From positions 1-64,000 of the forward strand of contig NZ_QZDT01000025.1 in assembly GCF_009917485.1 (NCBI RefSeq): a stretch of DNA of 64,000 nt, read 5' to 3'. Of this stretch, positions 42,856-51,566 are shown piece after piece. Both the position numbers and the translations under genes were made by a program. This DNA comes from Parablautia muri. GTDB lineage: Bacteria > Bacillota > Clostridia > Lachnospirales > Lachnospiraceae. Each line of letters begins with the position of its first letter. Positions within the stretch are counted from its first letter, which is position 1. Below the pieces are notes generated by a model. It was not told where the DNA came from. It searched no databases and saw only the letters and a program-made list of their open reading frames with translations.

Positions 42856-43494
42856 TTGAAAAAAGTGTTGATTGCCGGACAGAAGGATAAAACGGTAAAT
42901 TATGAAAATGCAATGAAGGAATTGGGCGTCCACACAGAGACATCTCTGCATGTGCCGGATATAATATCTTACGATGGATTGATTTTGCCGGGAGGAGGGG
43001 ACATAGACCCAAAGCTTTTCGGACAGCTTCCCTGCGAAACAGGTTTTTTTGATCCGGTGTTAGACAGACTTCAGCTTGCTATTTTGAGGGCCTTTGTTTT
43101 GAGCCGTAAGCCGGTTCTTGGGATATGTAAGGGAATGCAGCTTATCAATATTTACTTTGGCGGGGATATGGTGCAGCATCTTAAAACCAGTGAAAACCAT
43201 GCATATGTGAAGGAAGACCAGATACATAGGTCTGTTGCAAAAAAAGGTTCCTTTTTGGAAAAACTGTATGGGGAGCAGTTTGTGGTAAACAGCGCGCATC
43301 ACCAGGGGGTAGACTGTCCGGGAAAAGGAATAGAGTTTGTACAGTTTGCCGAAGATGGAGTGGTGGAGGGACTAAGACACAGGTTTCTTCCTGTCTGGGG
43401 AGTACAGTGGCATCCGGAACGGCTTTGCTTTGCGCACAGACGGGAGGATGCGGTAGACGGGGCTTTGCTGCTTTCATTTTATACCGGCGTTTAG
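42856..43494 (+). CDS. Class I glutamine amidotransferase-like hydrolase, PuuD type (212 aa)
   Basis: LPGGGDIDPKLFG, GICKGMQLINIYFGG with nucleophile C91, and VQWHPE with the catalytic His define the gamma-glutamyl-GABA hydrolase family (peptidase C26). The substrate could be gamma-glutamyl-GABA or another gamma-glutamyl amide. The TTG start 42856 has AAGGGG upstream; the GTG at 42835 is a longer option with no ribosome site. Confidence 0.85.
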   Translation: MKKVLIAGQKDKTVNYENAMKELGVHTETSLHVPDIISYDGLILPGGGDIDPKLFGQLPCETGFFDPVLDRLQLAILRAFVLSRKPVLGICKGMQLINIYFGGDMVQHLKTSENHAYVKEDQIHRSVAKKGSFLEKLYGEQFVVNSAHHQGVDCPGKGIEFVQFAEDGVVEGLRHRFLPVWGVQWHPERLCFAHRREDAVDGALLLSFYTGV

Positions 43495-43534
43495 AGCGTT
43501 TGAGAGGTATTCAAATTTAATCTATAGAAATAAA

Positions 43535-43573
43535 TTGACATATCATTTATGGAATGATATAATTGATATATCA
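43535..43573 (+). promoter_or_regulatory. Promoter and palindromic operators of the mannosidase regulator
   Basis: TTGACA (43535-43540), 17 bases, TATAAT (43558-43563). The spacer is filled by a perfect palindrome, ATATCATT-TATGG-AATGATAT (43540-43560), and TGATATATCA lies at 43564-43573. The same words recur before the mannosidase genes, so the regulator probably represses itself as well as them. Confidence 0.8.
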
Positions 43574-43592
43574 TTTAAACGGAAAGAGATGA

Positions 43593-44720
43593 ATGGATAG
43601 AGAACTATTATATCAGAAAATCTATAATGACCTTTTAGAAGGCATTGAAACAAAAAAATTTCCTCCGGGGAGCAGGCTCCCTTCCGAGAAAGAGCTTGCA
43701 GAACAATATCATGTAAGCCGCATCACCAGCAAAAAAGCGCTGGAGATGCTGGCAGACCGGAATTTAATCACGCGAAAGCCCGGAAAGGGTTCCTATGTGT
43801 TGGATTTTGCCAGGCTGGAGAATGAAAGACCGGTGAATCCATTGCCGGAGAGAAAGGACTATGGCGGAAAAGGGCTGATAGGGGTAGTCTTTGACAGCTT
43901 TGGCCCGGCCTTTGGCTGTGAAGTGGTAGGCGGCATTGAACGGGAATGCAGGAAACAGAATTTTCATATGATTTTAAAATGTACCTATGGAAATATGGAG
44001 GAGGAGACGAAGGCTTTTGAGGAACTGATTGCCCTTGGCGTAGAGGGAATTATTCTCATGTGTGTGCAGGGAGAGCATTATAATGAGCATGTACTGAAAC
44101 TGTCTTTGGAGAATTTCCCCATTGTACTGGTAGACCGTGAGATGGCGGGACTGCCGATTCCCTGCGTGACCACCGATAATTTCCAGGCGGCTAAGGACTT
44201 GATAAGCCTTTTGATTGAAAAAGGGCATAGGAATATCAGCTTCCTGTCTCATCCGATTACCCAGACATCCTCTGTTTCTGCGCGCTTTTCCGGTTATTTG
44301 GACAGCCTTTTAGAGCATGGCCTAAGGACTGGCGAGGATATGTGGCTGAGAAATTTAGGCTCCATACTGCCCAGGCTGGACGAGAATGAAGAAGGAGAAT
44401 ACGATGATAGGAACCGCATTGAGAATTTTATCAGGGAACATCCTGAAGTGACTGGTTTTTTTGCGGTGGATGAAGCGCTGGGAATTACTGTTTACAAAAT
44501 TCTCTGCAGGATGGGGCTGGAGCAGGAGAAAGAGGTTGTTTTTTTTGATGGCATTGATGAAAGCTATGACCCCAATCCCATGTTCAGCCATGTAGTACAG
44601 GGGGAATATTTGATTGGTGTCATGGCCGTTAAATATCTGCGGGATAGAATGAAGGGAAAAGAAGTTCCGAAGAAGTACTATGTTCCCTATGAAATTGTCA
44701 GAAGTACGGAAAAAAAATAA
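43593..44720 (+). CDS. GntR-family regulator with LacI-type ligand domain (375 aa)
   Basis: Residues 1-70 are a GntR winged helix (PPGSRLPSEKELAEQYHVSRITSKKALEML). From about 90 on comes a periplasmic-binding-protein-like sensor (GLIGVVFDSFGPAFGCEVVGGIERE, GFFAVDEALGITVYKIL), as in AraR-type repressors of sugar use. The gene stands directly before two alpha-mannosidases and shares operators with them, so the likely inducer is a mannose-containing sugar. The start follows AAAGAG. Confidence 0.88.
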   Translation: MDRELLYQKIYNDLLEGIETKKFPPGSRLPSEKELAEQYHVSRITSKKALEMLADRNLITRKPGKGSYVLDFARLENERPVNPLPERKDYGGKGLIGVVFDSFGPAFGCEVVGGIERECRKQNFHMILKCTYGNMEEETKAFEELIALGVEGIILMCVQGEHYNEHVLKLSLENFPIVLVDREMAGLPIPCVTTDNFQAAKDLISLLIEKGHRNISFLSHPITQTSSVSARFSGYLDSLLEHGLRTGEDMWLRNLGSILPRLDENEEGEYDDRNRIENFIREHPEVTGFFAVDEALGITVYKILCRMGLEQEKEVVFFDGIDESYDPNPMFSHVVQGEYLIGVMAVKYLRDRMKGKEVPKKYYVPYEIVRSTEKK

Positions 44721-44749
44721 AGTCTTGCCATATTGCAAGGAATATTGTT

Positions 44750-44770
44750 TGATATATCATTAGATGATAT
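44750..44770 (+). promoter_or_regulatory. Operator before the mannosidase genes
   Basis: TGATATATCA (44750-44759) overlaps ATATCAT-TAG-ATGATAT (44754-44770), matching both words at the regulator promoter. A -35 like TTGTTT (44745-44750) is present, and a -10 around TATGTA/TAATAT follows. Confidence 0.7.
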
Positions 44771-44841
44771 GTAATATATAAAATCACTTAGCGGTAATTT
44801 GCTAATTGCTTATAATTTAAGATGTTAGAAGGAGGTAAGAC

Positions 44842-46125
44842 ATGAATGTACCCGAAATACTGGTAAAAAGAGCGCAAATATTGGAGGATTACTATAAAGC
44901 CCATTATCCTGCGCTGGCGCCATTGGTGTCACAGTGTTTTTTGAACACTATGGAGACAACGGTAAAGGAACTTGAGGATGGTTCCTATTTTGTCATCACC
45001 GGGGATATTCCGGCCATGTGGTTAAGAGATTCCACAGCACAGGTGCGACCTTATGTAAAGTATGCAAAGGAGGATTTGGGGCTGCAGAAAATCTTAGAGG
45101 GCATTATTGCCAAGCAGGCAGAGCTGGTATGCATTGATCCTTATGCCAATGCCTTTAATGAGAGCGCCAACGGGGCAGGTGCTAAGGATGATACCCTTTT
45201 AAACGACCATGTGTGGGAGCGGAAATATGAAGTAGATTCCCTGTGCGCGCCGATTTATCTGGGATATCTTTATTGGAAAACCACAGGAATTAACAGGATT
45301 TTTACACAAACCTATCACGCCATGGTGACTGCAATTGTGGACACCTTTACTGTGGAGCAGGATCACAGGAAGTCAGACTACAGTTTTCAGCGTTATGATT
45401 GTGTTAAGACAGACACGCTACCCTGCAAGGGAAAAGGGCGCCCGGTGAATGTAACGGGTATGACTTGGTCGGGATTTCGCCCTTCCGATGACAGCTGCAG
45501 CTTTGGCTATCTGGTTCCGGCAAATATGATGGCGGTGATGGCTATGGAATATGCGAAGGAAATTTGCCTGGAATGTTATCAGGATAAAGCGCTTGCGGAC
45601 AGATGCAGTCAGCTTGGGGAAGAAATTCAGGACGGTATTATGGAATATGCCATAGTGGAGCATCCCAAATACGGGAAAATCTATTCCTATGAGACAGACG
45701 GCTTTGGCAATTATAAGCTGATGGATGACGCAAACTCTCCTAGCCTGTTGGCTATGCCTTATTTAGGGTACTGTGACAGGGAGGATGCGCTTTACCAGAA
45801 TACCCGCAGATTTATTTTGTCGATGGACAACCCATATTATTATGAGGGAAGCCTTGCCAAGGGAATGGGAAGTCCGCACACGCCGGAAGGATATGTGTGG
45901 CATATTGGTATTGTGATGCAGGCGCTGACCTCCGGCAGTCGGGAGGAAATTCTTTCGTGCCTGGCTATGCTTTCAAGGACGCATGCGGGGACCAATTATA
46001 TGCATGAATCCTTTGAACCCTCAAAACCGGAAGAATATACAAGAGCATGGTTTGCCTGGGCAAACACACTTTTTGCAGAACTGCTTGACCGGTTGATGGA
46101 AGAAGATTTTTTCGCATCAAAATAA
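44842..46125 (+). CDS. GH125 exo-alpha-1,6-mannosidase (427 aa)
   Basis: An (alpha/alpha)6-type protein of glycoside hydrolase family 125: FVITGDIPAMWLRDSTAQVRPY, WERKYEVDSLCAPIYLGY and EGSLAKGMGSPHTP are family hallmarks. It is of usual length and has no signal peptide, so it acts on imported oligosaccharides. In family members it removes terminal alpha-1,6-mannose, fitting breakdown of host or yeast N-glycans. The gene is 44 bases before the GH38 gene, with an AGAAGGAGG ribosome site. Confidence 0.9.
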   Translation: MNVPEILVKRAQILEDYYKAHYPALAPLVSQCFLNTMETTVKELEDGSYFVITGDIPAMWLRDSTAQVRPYVKYAKEDLGLQKILEGIIAKQAELVCIDPYANAFNESANGAGAKDDTLLNDHVWERKYEVDSLCAPIYLGYLYWKTTGINRIFTQTYHAMVTAIVDTFTVEQDHRKSDYSFQRYDCVKTDTLPCKGKGRPVNVTGMTWSGFRPSDDSCSFGYLVPANMMAVMAMEYAKEICLECYQDKALADRCSQLGEEIQDGIMEYAIVEHPKYGKIYSYETDGFGNYKLMDDANSPSLLAMPYLGYCDREDALYQNTRRFILSMDNPYYYEGSLAKGMGSPHTPEGYVWHIGIVMQALTSGSREEILSCLAMLSRTHAGTNYMHESFEPSKPEEYTRAWFAWANTLFAELLDRLMEEDFFASK

Positions 46126-46169
46126 AAATTATGATTTCATATAAAAATAAAAGTTGAAAGGAGTAAAAA

Positions 46170-49100
46170 ATGAAACTGATGCATTCAGAATGGCAGGGGC
46201 GGCTGGAACATTGGATCCGCACCCTGAAGGACGATTTTTATGAACCCTTAGGAGAGATTTCCTGGGAAGCATTTCGGACCATGGATCATCTTTTTTTGGA
46301 GGAAGTGCAAAACAAAGCTTTTGAACCGGTAAGCCCCGGCTTTACATGGGGAAATATCTGGGAGTACTGCTGGTTCAGGGGAAGTGTATGTTTGCCGGAA
46401 AGAGCAAAAGGGCAGCGGATTGTGATGGATTTGCAGCCCGAAGGAGAATCCACCCTGTTTGTAAATGGAAAATCCTTTGGTACTTATCGTGCGTCCTGGG
46501 TGCTGGAGCCACATCACTATATAGAGGATAATGTGCTTACCGCCTGTGCCCAGGGAGGAGAATGCTTTGAGGTAATGATGGAAACCTATGCAGGGCATTA
46601 TTTCCCGGATGCAGCTTCCGGCGGCTGCGCTACAGGACCGGTTTTGCCCGGCGCATATATGGACCCTGCTACGGAAGGAGCTCGCAGAACTCTTGGAAAA
46701 TCTACCTTTGGAATTTGGAATGAGGCAGCCTACCAGCTTTATATGGATGTGGATACCTTAAACCGTCTGCTGGGCACTTTGGATGAAAAATCCCTGCGGG
46801 CAGCAAAGATTGCCAAAGCATTGGAACAGTTTACACTGACGGTGGATTTCGAGCAGCCTAAGGAGGGGAGAATTGCTTCTTACCTGAAAGCCCGGGAAGA
46901 ACTGCGCCCTGTGATGGAAGCAAAAAACGGTTCTACGGCACCTGTATTTTATGCAATCGGCAACGCGCATTTAGATCTTGCGTGGCTGTGGCCTATGCAG
47001 GAAACTCATCGTAAGACAGAGAGGACCTTTGCCGCTCAGCTGCGGTTGATAGAAGAATATCCGGAGTATAAATTTATCCAGAGTCAACCGGCCTCCTATG
47101 AGATGTGCAGAAAGTATTATCCGGAGCTTTTTGAGAGAATCAAGGAAGCGGTAAAAGGCGGACAGTGGATTGCGGACGGCGCTATGTGGGTTGAACCGGA
47201 TACCAACATGGCAAGCGGTGAGGCGCTTATCCGTCAACTGGTACATGGAAAACGTTACTACAAAGAAGTATTTAATGTGGACAGCAAGGTGCTTTGGCTG
47301 CCGGATACTTTTGGCTATACGGCAGCTCTGCCGCAGATTTTAAAAGGCTGTGGAGTGGATTATCTGGTAACACAGAAGATTTTCTGGTCATACAATGAGG
47401 GAGATCAGTTCCCTTACCATTATTTTACCTGGCAGGGGATGGATGGCTCTGAGGTAGTTTCCTTCCTTCCAACTAGCTATACTTATCGTACGGACCCCAC
47501 AGAGGCGAACCGTGTCTGGAAGGAGCGGACGCAGCTGCAGGATCTGGATGCATTCCTGATGCCTTACGGCTATGGAGATGGCGGCGGCGGTCCTGCAAGG
47601 GATTACGTGGAATATGCAAAGCGCCAGGAAGATTTAGAGGGCAGCGTAAAAATGAAGATGGCAGGCCCTATGGAATTTTTTGAGGATATGGAAAAGCAGG
47701 GCGGTCCTGCCAATACCTATGTGGGAGAATTGTATTTCAGCGCGCACAGAGGCACCTATACCTCCCAGGCGCTTGTGAAAAAGAATAATCGCCAATGTGA
47801 GCTGGCTATGAGAGAGCTTGAAATGTGGAGCAGCTTGGCACTGTGCCATGGTCTCCAATATGAATTATCCGAGGCGGATGCGCTGTGGAAAGAAGTGCTG
47901 CTGCATCAATTCCATGATATTCTGCCAGGCTCCAGCATTGGGCGTGTTTATGAGGAAGCGGCAAAGGCGCAAGAACAGATTTTGGAAAAGGCCGATGGGC
48001 TTAAGGCTAAGGCTTTTGAAAAGTTAACCGACCAGACGAAGGAGCGTGCGGTAACGGTGTGGAACTCTTTAAGCTTTGAAAGAGAAGCACTGGTGGAACT
48101 GCCGGAAAGCTTTAAGGAAGGTGCACAGACCTTAGAAGGGGAGTATCTTCCGGTACAGCAGACAGAAGACGGGGTAAAAGCTTTGGTCCGCATTCCTTCC
48201 TGCGGCGCTGTTTCTGTGGTGCCATTAAGCGGAAATGAGTCTAAAGAAAAGGCAGCTGAAAAAGCGGTAGCCGTAAAAATAGATGGAGCAGATTTTGTGC
48301 TGGAAAACAGTAAGGTAAAGGCCAGGGTTAACGGTAAAGGTGAGGTAATCTCTTTTGTGCGAAAAGAATCCGGAAGAGAGTTTGCAGCCGCTCCTTTAAA
48401 CAGCCTTCATTTATATAAGGATGTTCCACGTCTGTTTGATGCATGGGATATTGACTCTAATTATATAGATCAGGAGGTGGAAGCGCTGAGGGATGCGAAG
48501 GTGGAGATAGCAGGCGAAGGTCTAGAGGCTGTGCTGAAGGTAAGTGGGAAGATCAGTGAATCCTCCTTTGTACAGTATATTCGCTTGGCAGCGGACAGTA
48601 ACCGGCTTGTGTTTGAGACAGAGGTTGACTGGAAAGAGCTGCACCGCTTGTTAAAGACCGCTTTCCCGGTAAATGTATATGCGGAAAATGCTATCAATGA
48701 GATGCAGTTTGGCTACGTAGAGCGTCCTGCCCATCGCTCCAAGCTCTATGATAAGGACCGCTTTGAGGTGTGCAACCATCGCTACAGTGCATTTTGTGAT
48801 GGCTCTCACGGGGCAGCAGTGCTTAATGACTGTAAATATGGCATCAGCATGAATGGAAATGCGCTTGAATTGACTCTACTTCGTGCGGCGTCAACTCCGG
48901 AAATGCGTGCGGATAATGGTGTGCATACATTTACCTACGCTTTTACAGCATGGGAAGGAAGCTTTGCGGAAAGTGATGTGGTCCGCCAGGGCTATGAGCT
49001 TAATGTGAAGCCGCAGGTCAGTCCAGGAGCTGTGGAATCCTTTAGCGGAGTCAGCATAGACCGTGAGAACGTTATTCTGGATACAATGAAGCCTGCTGAG

Positions 49101-49310
49101 GATGGAAGCGGCGATGTGATTTTGCGTTTGTATGAAGCAAAAAAGGCAGCCGTGGATGCTGAGATAAGTCTTGGATTTAAGGCGGGCAAAGCTTACCTGT
49201 GCGATATGCTGGAAAACATCTTAGAAGAAGTGGACATTGCAGACGGGAAGATGAAATTACCGTTCAGGGTATTTGAGATTAAAACAGTCCGGGTGGAATT
49301 GGCAAAATAA
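46170..49310 (+). CDS. GH38 alpha-mannosidase (1046 aa)
   Basis: The catalytic domain has AIGNAHLDLAWLWPMQETHRKTERTF, with zinc ligands H267 and D269, and LWLPDTFGYTAALPQIL, with the nucleophile D379. The C-terminal beta domains and length fit cytoplasmic family 38 enzymes. It is expected to remove alpha-1,2/1,3/1,6-mannose in cooperation with the GH125 enzyme. GAAAGGAG precedes the ATG, and a terminator follows the gene. Confidence 0.93.
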   Translation: MKLMHSEWQGRLEHWIRTLKDDFYEPLGEISWEAFRTMDHLFLEEVQNKAFEPVSPGFTWGNIWEYCWFRGSVCLPERAKGQRIVMDLQPEGESTLFVNGKSFGTYRASWVLEPHHYIEDNVLTACAQGGECFEVMMETYAGHYFPDAASGGCATGPVLPGAYMDPATEGARRTLGKSTFGIWNEAAYQLYMDVDTLNRLLGTLDEKSLRAAKIAKALEQFTLTVDFEQPKEGRIASYLKAREELRPVMEAKNGSTAPVFYAIGNAHLDLAWLWPMQETHRKTERTFAAQLRLIEEYPEYKFIQSQPASYEMCRKYYPELFERIKEAVKGGQWIADGAMWVEPDTNMASGEALIRQLVHGKRYYKEVFNVDSKVLWLPDTFGYTAALPQILKGCGVDYLVTQKIFWSYNEGDQFPYHYFTWQGMDGSEVVSFLPTSYTYRTDPTEANRVWKERTQLQDLDAFLMPYGYGDGGGGPARDYVEYAKRQEDLEGSVKMKMAGPMEFFEDMEKQGGPANTYVGELYFSAHRGTYTSQALVKKNNRQCELAMRELEMWSSLALCHGLQYELSEADALWKEVLLHQFHDILPGSSIGRVYEEAAKAQEQILEKADGLKAKAFEKLTDQTKERAVTVWNSLSFEREALVELPESFKEGAQTLEGEYLPVQQTEDGVKALVRIPSCGAVSVVPLSGNESKEKAAEKAVAVKIDGADFVLENSKVKARVNGKGEVISFVRKESGREFAAAPLNSLHLYKDVPRLFDAWDIDSNYIDQEVEALRDAKVEIAGEGLEAVLKVSGKISESSFVQYIRLAADSNRLVFETEVDWKELHRLLKTAFPVNVYAENAINEMQFGYVERPAHRSKLYDKDRFEVCNHRYSAFCDGSHGAAVLNDCKYGISMNGNALELTLLRAASTPEMRADNGVHTFTYAFTAWEGSFAESDVVRQGYELNVKPQVSPGAVESFSGVSIDRENVILDTMKPAEDGSGDVILRLYEAKKAAVDAEISLGFKAGKAYLCDMLENILEEVDIADGKMKLPFRVFEIKTVRVELAK

Positions 49311-49333
49311 TCAATTATTTTGATTTTAAACGA

Positions 49334-49362
49334 AAAGGCTGTCATAAAAGGCAGCCTTTTTT
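49334..49362 (+). terminator. Terminator of the mannosidase operon
   Basis: AAAGGCTG pairs with CAGCCTTT around an 11-base loop and TTTTTT follows. Confidence 0.85.
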
Positions 49363-49426
49363 GGCAGGATTTCAAGCCTAATATGAATAGAAAAATTTTG
49401 GATATGGAATTTTTTTGGAAAAAGTC

Positions 49427-49456
49427 TTGACAAGTATGTCTAAAAAATAGTATACT
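49427..49456 (+). promoter_or_regulatory. Promoter of the tRNA-Val/tRNA-Met pair
   Basis: TTGACA (49427-49432), 18 bases and TATACT (49451-49456), 33 bases before tRNA-Val. Confidence 0.75.
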
Positions 49457-49489
49457 AGCAAAGCAGGTTAGGGAACTGACCTACATAAT

Positions 49490-49562
49490 GGGATCTTAGC
49501 TCAGCTGGGAGAGCATCTGCCTTACAAGCAGAGGGTCATAGGTTCGAGCCCTATAGGTCCCA
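49490..49562 (+). tRNA. tRNA-Val (anticodon TAC)
   Basis: 73 nt without CCA. Acceptor GGGATCT/AGGTCCC, D arm GCTC-AGCTGGGA-GAGC, anticodon stem with loop CTTACAA giving TAC, T-loop GGTTCGAGCCC, discriminator A. Confidence 0.95.
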
Positions 49563-49590
49563 TTTTCCGGGAAATCCGGTTTATATTTAT

Positions 49591-49664
49591 GGCGAGATAG
49601 CTCAGTTGGCTAGAGCATACGGTTCATACCCGTAGTGTCGAGGGTTCAAATCCCCCTCTCGCTA
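49591..49664 (+). tRNA. tRNA-Met (anticodon CAT)
   Basis: 74 nt without CCA. Acceptor GGCGAGA with TCTCGCT (first pair G-T), D arm GCTC...GAGC, anticodon stem TACGG/CCGTA with loop TTCATAC giving CAT, T-loop GGTTCAAATCC. Elongator Met is most likely, but a CAT anticodon can also be modified to read Ile. Confidence 0.9.
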
Positions 49665-49672
49665 TTTAAAAG

Positions 49673-49714
49673 AAGCCCAGAAACCTTGTAAAGTCAAGTG
49701 TTCTGGGCTTTTCG
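49673..49714 (+). terminator. Terminator after the tRNA pair
   Basis: AAGCCCAGAA pairs with TTCTGGGCTT and TTTTCGTATTTTT follows. Confidence 0.85.
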
Positions 49715-49826
49715 TATTTTTCAGGTAATCAAAGTAATCTAACATACTATAGAAAACAAAGTAAAAACGTGTTACAATAGGCATAACAGGAAACAATTTT
49801 CTTTCTAAATCAGGAGGTGAAATAGG

Positions 49827-49993
49827 ATGCCGATAAATGAAAAGGAATACAATGGCATTTGTTTGATCAACTGTCTATATTAGAACGCATAGAAGCCGTA
49901 ACAGATGATGAAAAAGTATTAAAATAGATCGCGATAGAACGGCGGCAAATTGAAAGAAAACGATACCAAAAACTGCCGCTTGTAAGTGAATAA
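49827..49993 (+). pseudogene. Remnant of a small mobile-element protein
   Basis: AGGAGGTGAAATAGG and ATG 49827 start a frame that stops after 18 codons. In another frame, FDQLSILERIEAVTDDEKVLK, then a TAG, then IAIERRQIERKRYQK continue to a stop at 49991. Together they resemble one short charged helical protein broken by a frameshift and a nonsense codon. It is probably a scar left by an element that used the tRNA region. Confidence 0.5.
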
Positions 49994-50018
49994 GTAACAG
50001 CAGTTAAATAGCGGCAAT

Positions 50019-50057
50019 GGACGCAAGTTAATTATACATAGCTTACGTCCTTATTTT
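50019..50057 (+). terminator. Terminator-like hairpin
   Basis: GGACGCAAG pairs with CTTACGTCC and TTATTTTT follows, just before the aldolase gene. Confidence 0.6.
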
Positions 50058-50120
50058 TATAAAAGGTGATAAAAGTCTGTAAGGACAGCAAATAGCAAAT
50101 GATGGATAGGAGAAAAAAGA

Positions 50121-50813
50121 ATGCAGAGCGAATACGAAATCAAAGAACAAATTTGTGACATCGGCAAAAGAATTTATAACCGCAACATGGTTGCAGCAAA
50201 CGATGGAAATATTTCTGTTAAGTTAAATGACAATGAATTTTTGTGCACGCCAACAGGTGTGTCAAAAGGATTTATGACCCCCGACTATATCTGTAAAGTG
50301 GATGCAAAGGGGAATGTGCTCCAGGCAAATGAAGGGTTCAGGCCATCTTCTGAAATGAAAATGCACATGCGTATTTATGAAAAAAGGCCTGATGTGGGGG
50401 CTGTTGTACATGCGCACCCTATCTTTGCCACCAGCTTTGCAATTGTGGGCATCCCCCTGACACAGCCAATTATGCCGGAGGCGGTTCTTTCGCTTGGATA
50501 TGTGCCGATTGCACCCTATGGAACCCCTTCTACTATGGAAATACCGGATGCGGTGGAGCCTTATTTGGAGCATTTTGATGCTGTGCTTTTAGAAAACCAC
50601 GGAGCTCTTACCTGGTCAGGAGACCTTCTGGCGGCCTATATGAAGATGGAATCCGTTGAATTTTACGCAGAGCTGCTTTATAAGGCAAGGCAGCTTGGAA
50701 ATCCTAAGGAAATCAGTCCGGAAAATGTAAAGAAATTGTATGAGATCAGGAGGAAAATGGGGCTGCCGGGACGCCATCCGGCAGAGACGATGACAGAGGA
50801 GGAAAAGGCGTAA
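50121..50813 (+). CDS. Class II aldolase, L-fuculose-phosphate aldolase type (230 aa)
   Basis: NDGNISVKLNDNEFLCTPTGVSKG, VVHAHPIFATSFA with the zinc-binding HxH, and LLENHGALTWSGDLLAAYMKME identify the class II aldolase/adducin fold. Length fits bacterial FucA. It cleaves fuculose-1-phosphate or a related ketose phosphate to DHAP and an aldehyde; the exact sugar cannot be fixed because no kinase or isomerase is adjacent. AGGAGAAAAAAG precedes the ATG. Confidence 0.85.
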   Translation: MQSEYEIKEQICDIGKRIYNRNMVAANDGNISVKLNDNEFLCTPTGVSKGFMTPDYICKVDAKGNVLQANEGFRPSSEMKMHMRIYEKRPDVGAVVHAHPIFATSFAIVGIPLTQPIMPEAVLSLGYVPIAPYGTPSTMEIPDAVEPYLEHFDAVLLENHGALTWSGDLLAAYMKMESVEFYAELLYKARQLGNPKEISPENVKKLYEIRRKMGLPGRHPAETMTEEEKA

Positions 50814-50818
50814 AAAAA

Positions 50819-50862
50819 GGGTCGGCAAGCTGTGATATCCATAAGGCTGCCGGCTTTTTCTT
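50819..50862 (+). terminator. Terminator after the aldolase gene
   Basis: GTCGGCAAGC pairs imperfectly with GCTGCCGGC and TTTTTCTTT follows. Confidence 0.7.
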
Positions 50863-51054
50863 TATCATAAGGACATTATGCAAAGTGTGGTTTGAGGTAT
50901 ATCTTCCTAATTTTTTTAAAATTTTTTATACAAATGTCACCTTTAGAATATTTTTTGCGTATTTGATGTAAAGGAAGCAGGGACAGAAGAAATTATAATT
51001 CCCATGGGCAACGAGAGAAAGTCAGATTTGGAAATGCTTCGGAAAGGAGGAGAA

Positions 51055-51564
51055 ATGGAGATAGAAGAAATTGTAAGGAAGTATAGCAATATGCTTTATA
51101 AGATTTGCATTGTTATGCTTTGCAATGAGCAGGATGTACAGGATGCAATTCAGGAGACCTTTTGCAGGCTGATGGAAAAAAGGCCCAGGTTTGAGAGTGA
51201 GGAACATAAAAAGGCATGGTTAATTCATGTGGCAACCAACATCTGCAAGGATATGCTGCGGTTTAGAATACGGCATCCGAAAGTATCCATAGAGGCCATA
51301 GGCTCCATAGAAGCCATAGGTTCTACAGAATCTGCAGGAAGGATAGAAAAGCTGTCGGCATATCTTGTAGCACCCGAGTATAGGGAAACGCTGACAGAGC
51401 TTTTAGAGCTGCCGCTGAAGCAGAGGACCGTCATTTACCTTCACTATGTAGAAGGATATCAGATAAAAGAAATAGCAGAGATTGTAGGAATTACGCAGTA
51501 TGCAGTTAAGAAAAGGTTACAAAGGGGAAGGGAACAGCTGCGAATTCTATATCAGGAGGTGTAA
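51055..51564 (+). CDS. ECF-type RNA polymerase sigma factor (169 aa)
   Basis: Region 2 (YSNMLYKICIVMLCNEQDVQDAIQETFCRLMEK) and region 4 (LPLKQRTVIYLHYVEGYQIKEIAEIVGITQYAVKKRLQRGREQL) give a two-domain ECF sigma factor. The linker contains IEAIGSIEAIGSTES, encoded by an 18-bp tandem repeat (51288-51323). AAAGGAGGAG lies before ATG 51055; the longer frame to 51004 begins at a weak site. Its stop is 2 bp from the next gene, the usual sigma/anti-sigma layout. Confidence 0.9.
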   Translation: MEIEEIVRKYSNMLYKICIVMLCNEQDVQDAIQETFCRLMEKRPRFESEEHKKAWLIHVATNICKDMLRFRIRHPKVSIEAIGSIEAIGSTESAGRIEKLSAYLVAPEYRETLTELLELPLKQRTVIYLHYVEGYQIKEIAEIVGITQYAVKKRLQRGREQLRILYQEV

Positions 51565-51566
51565 GA

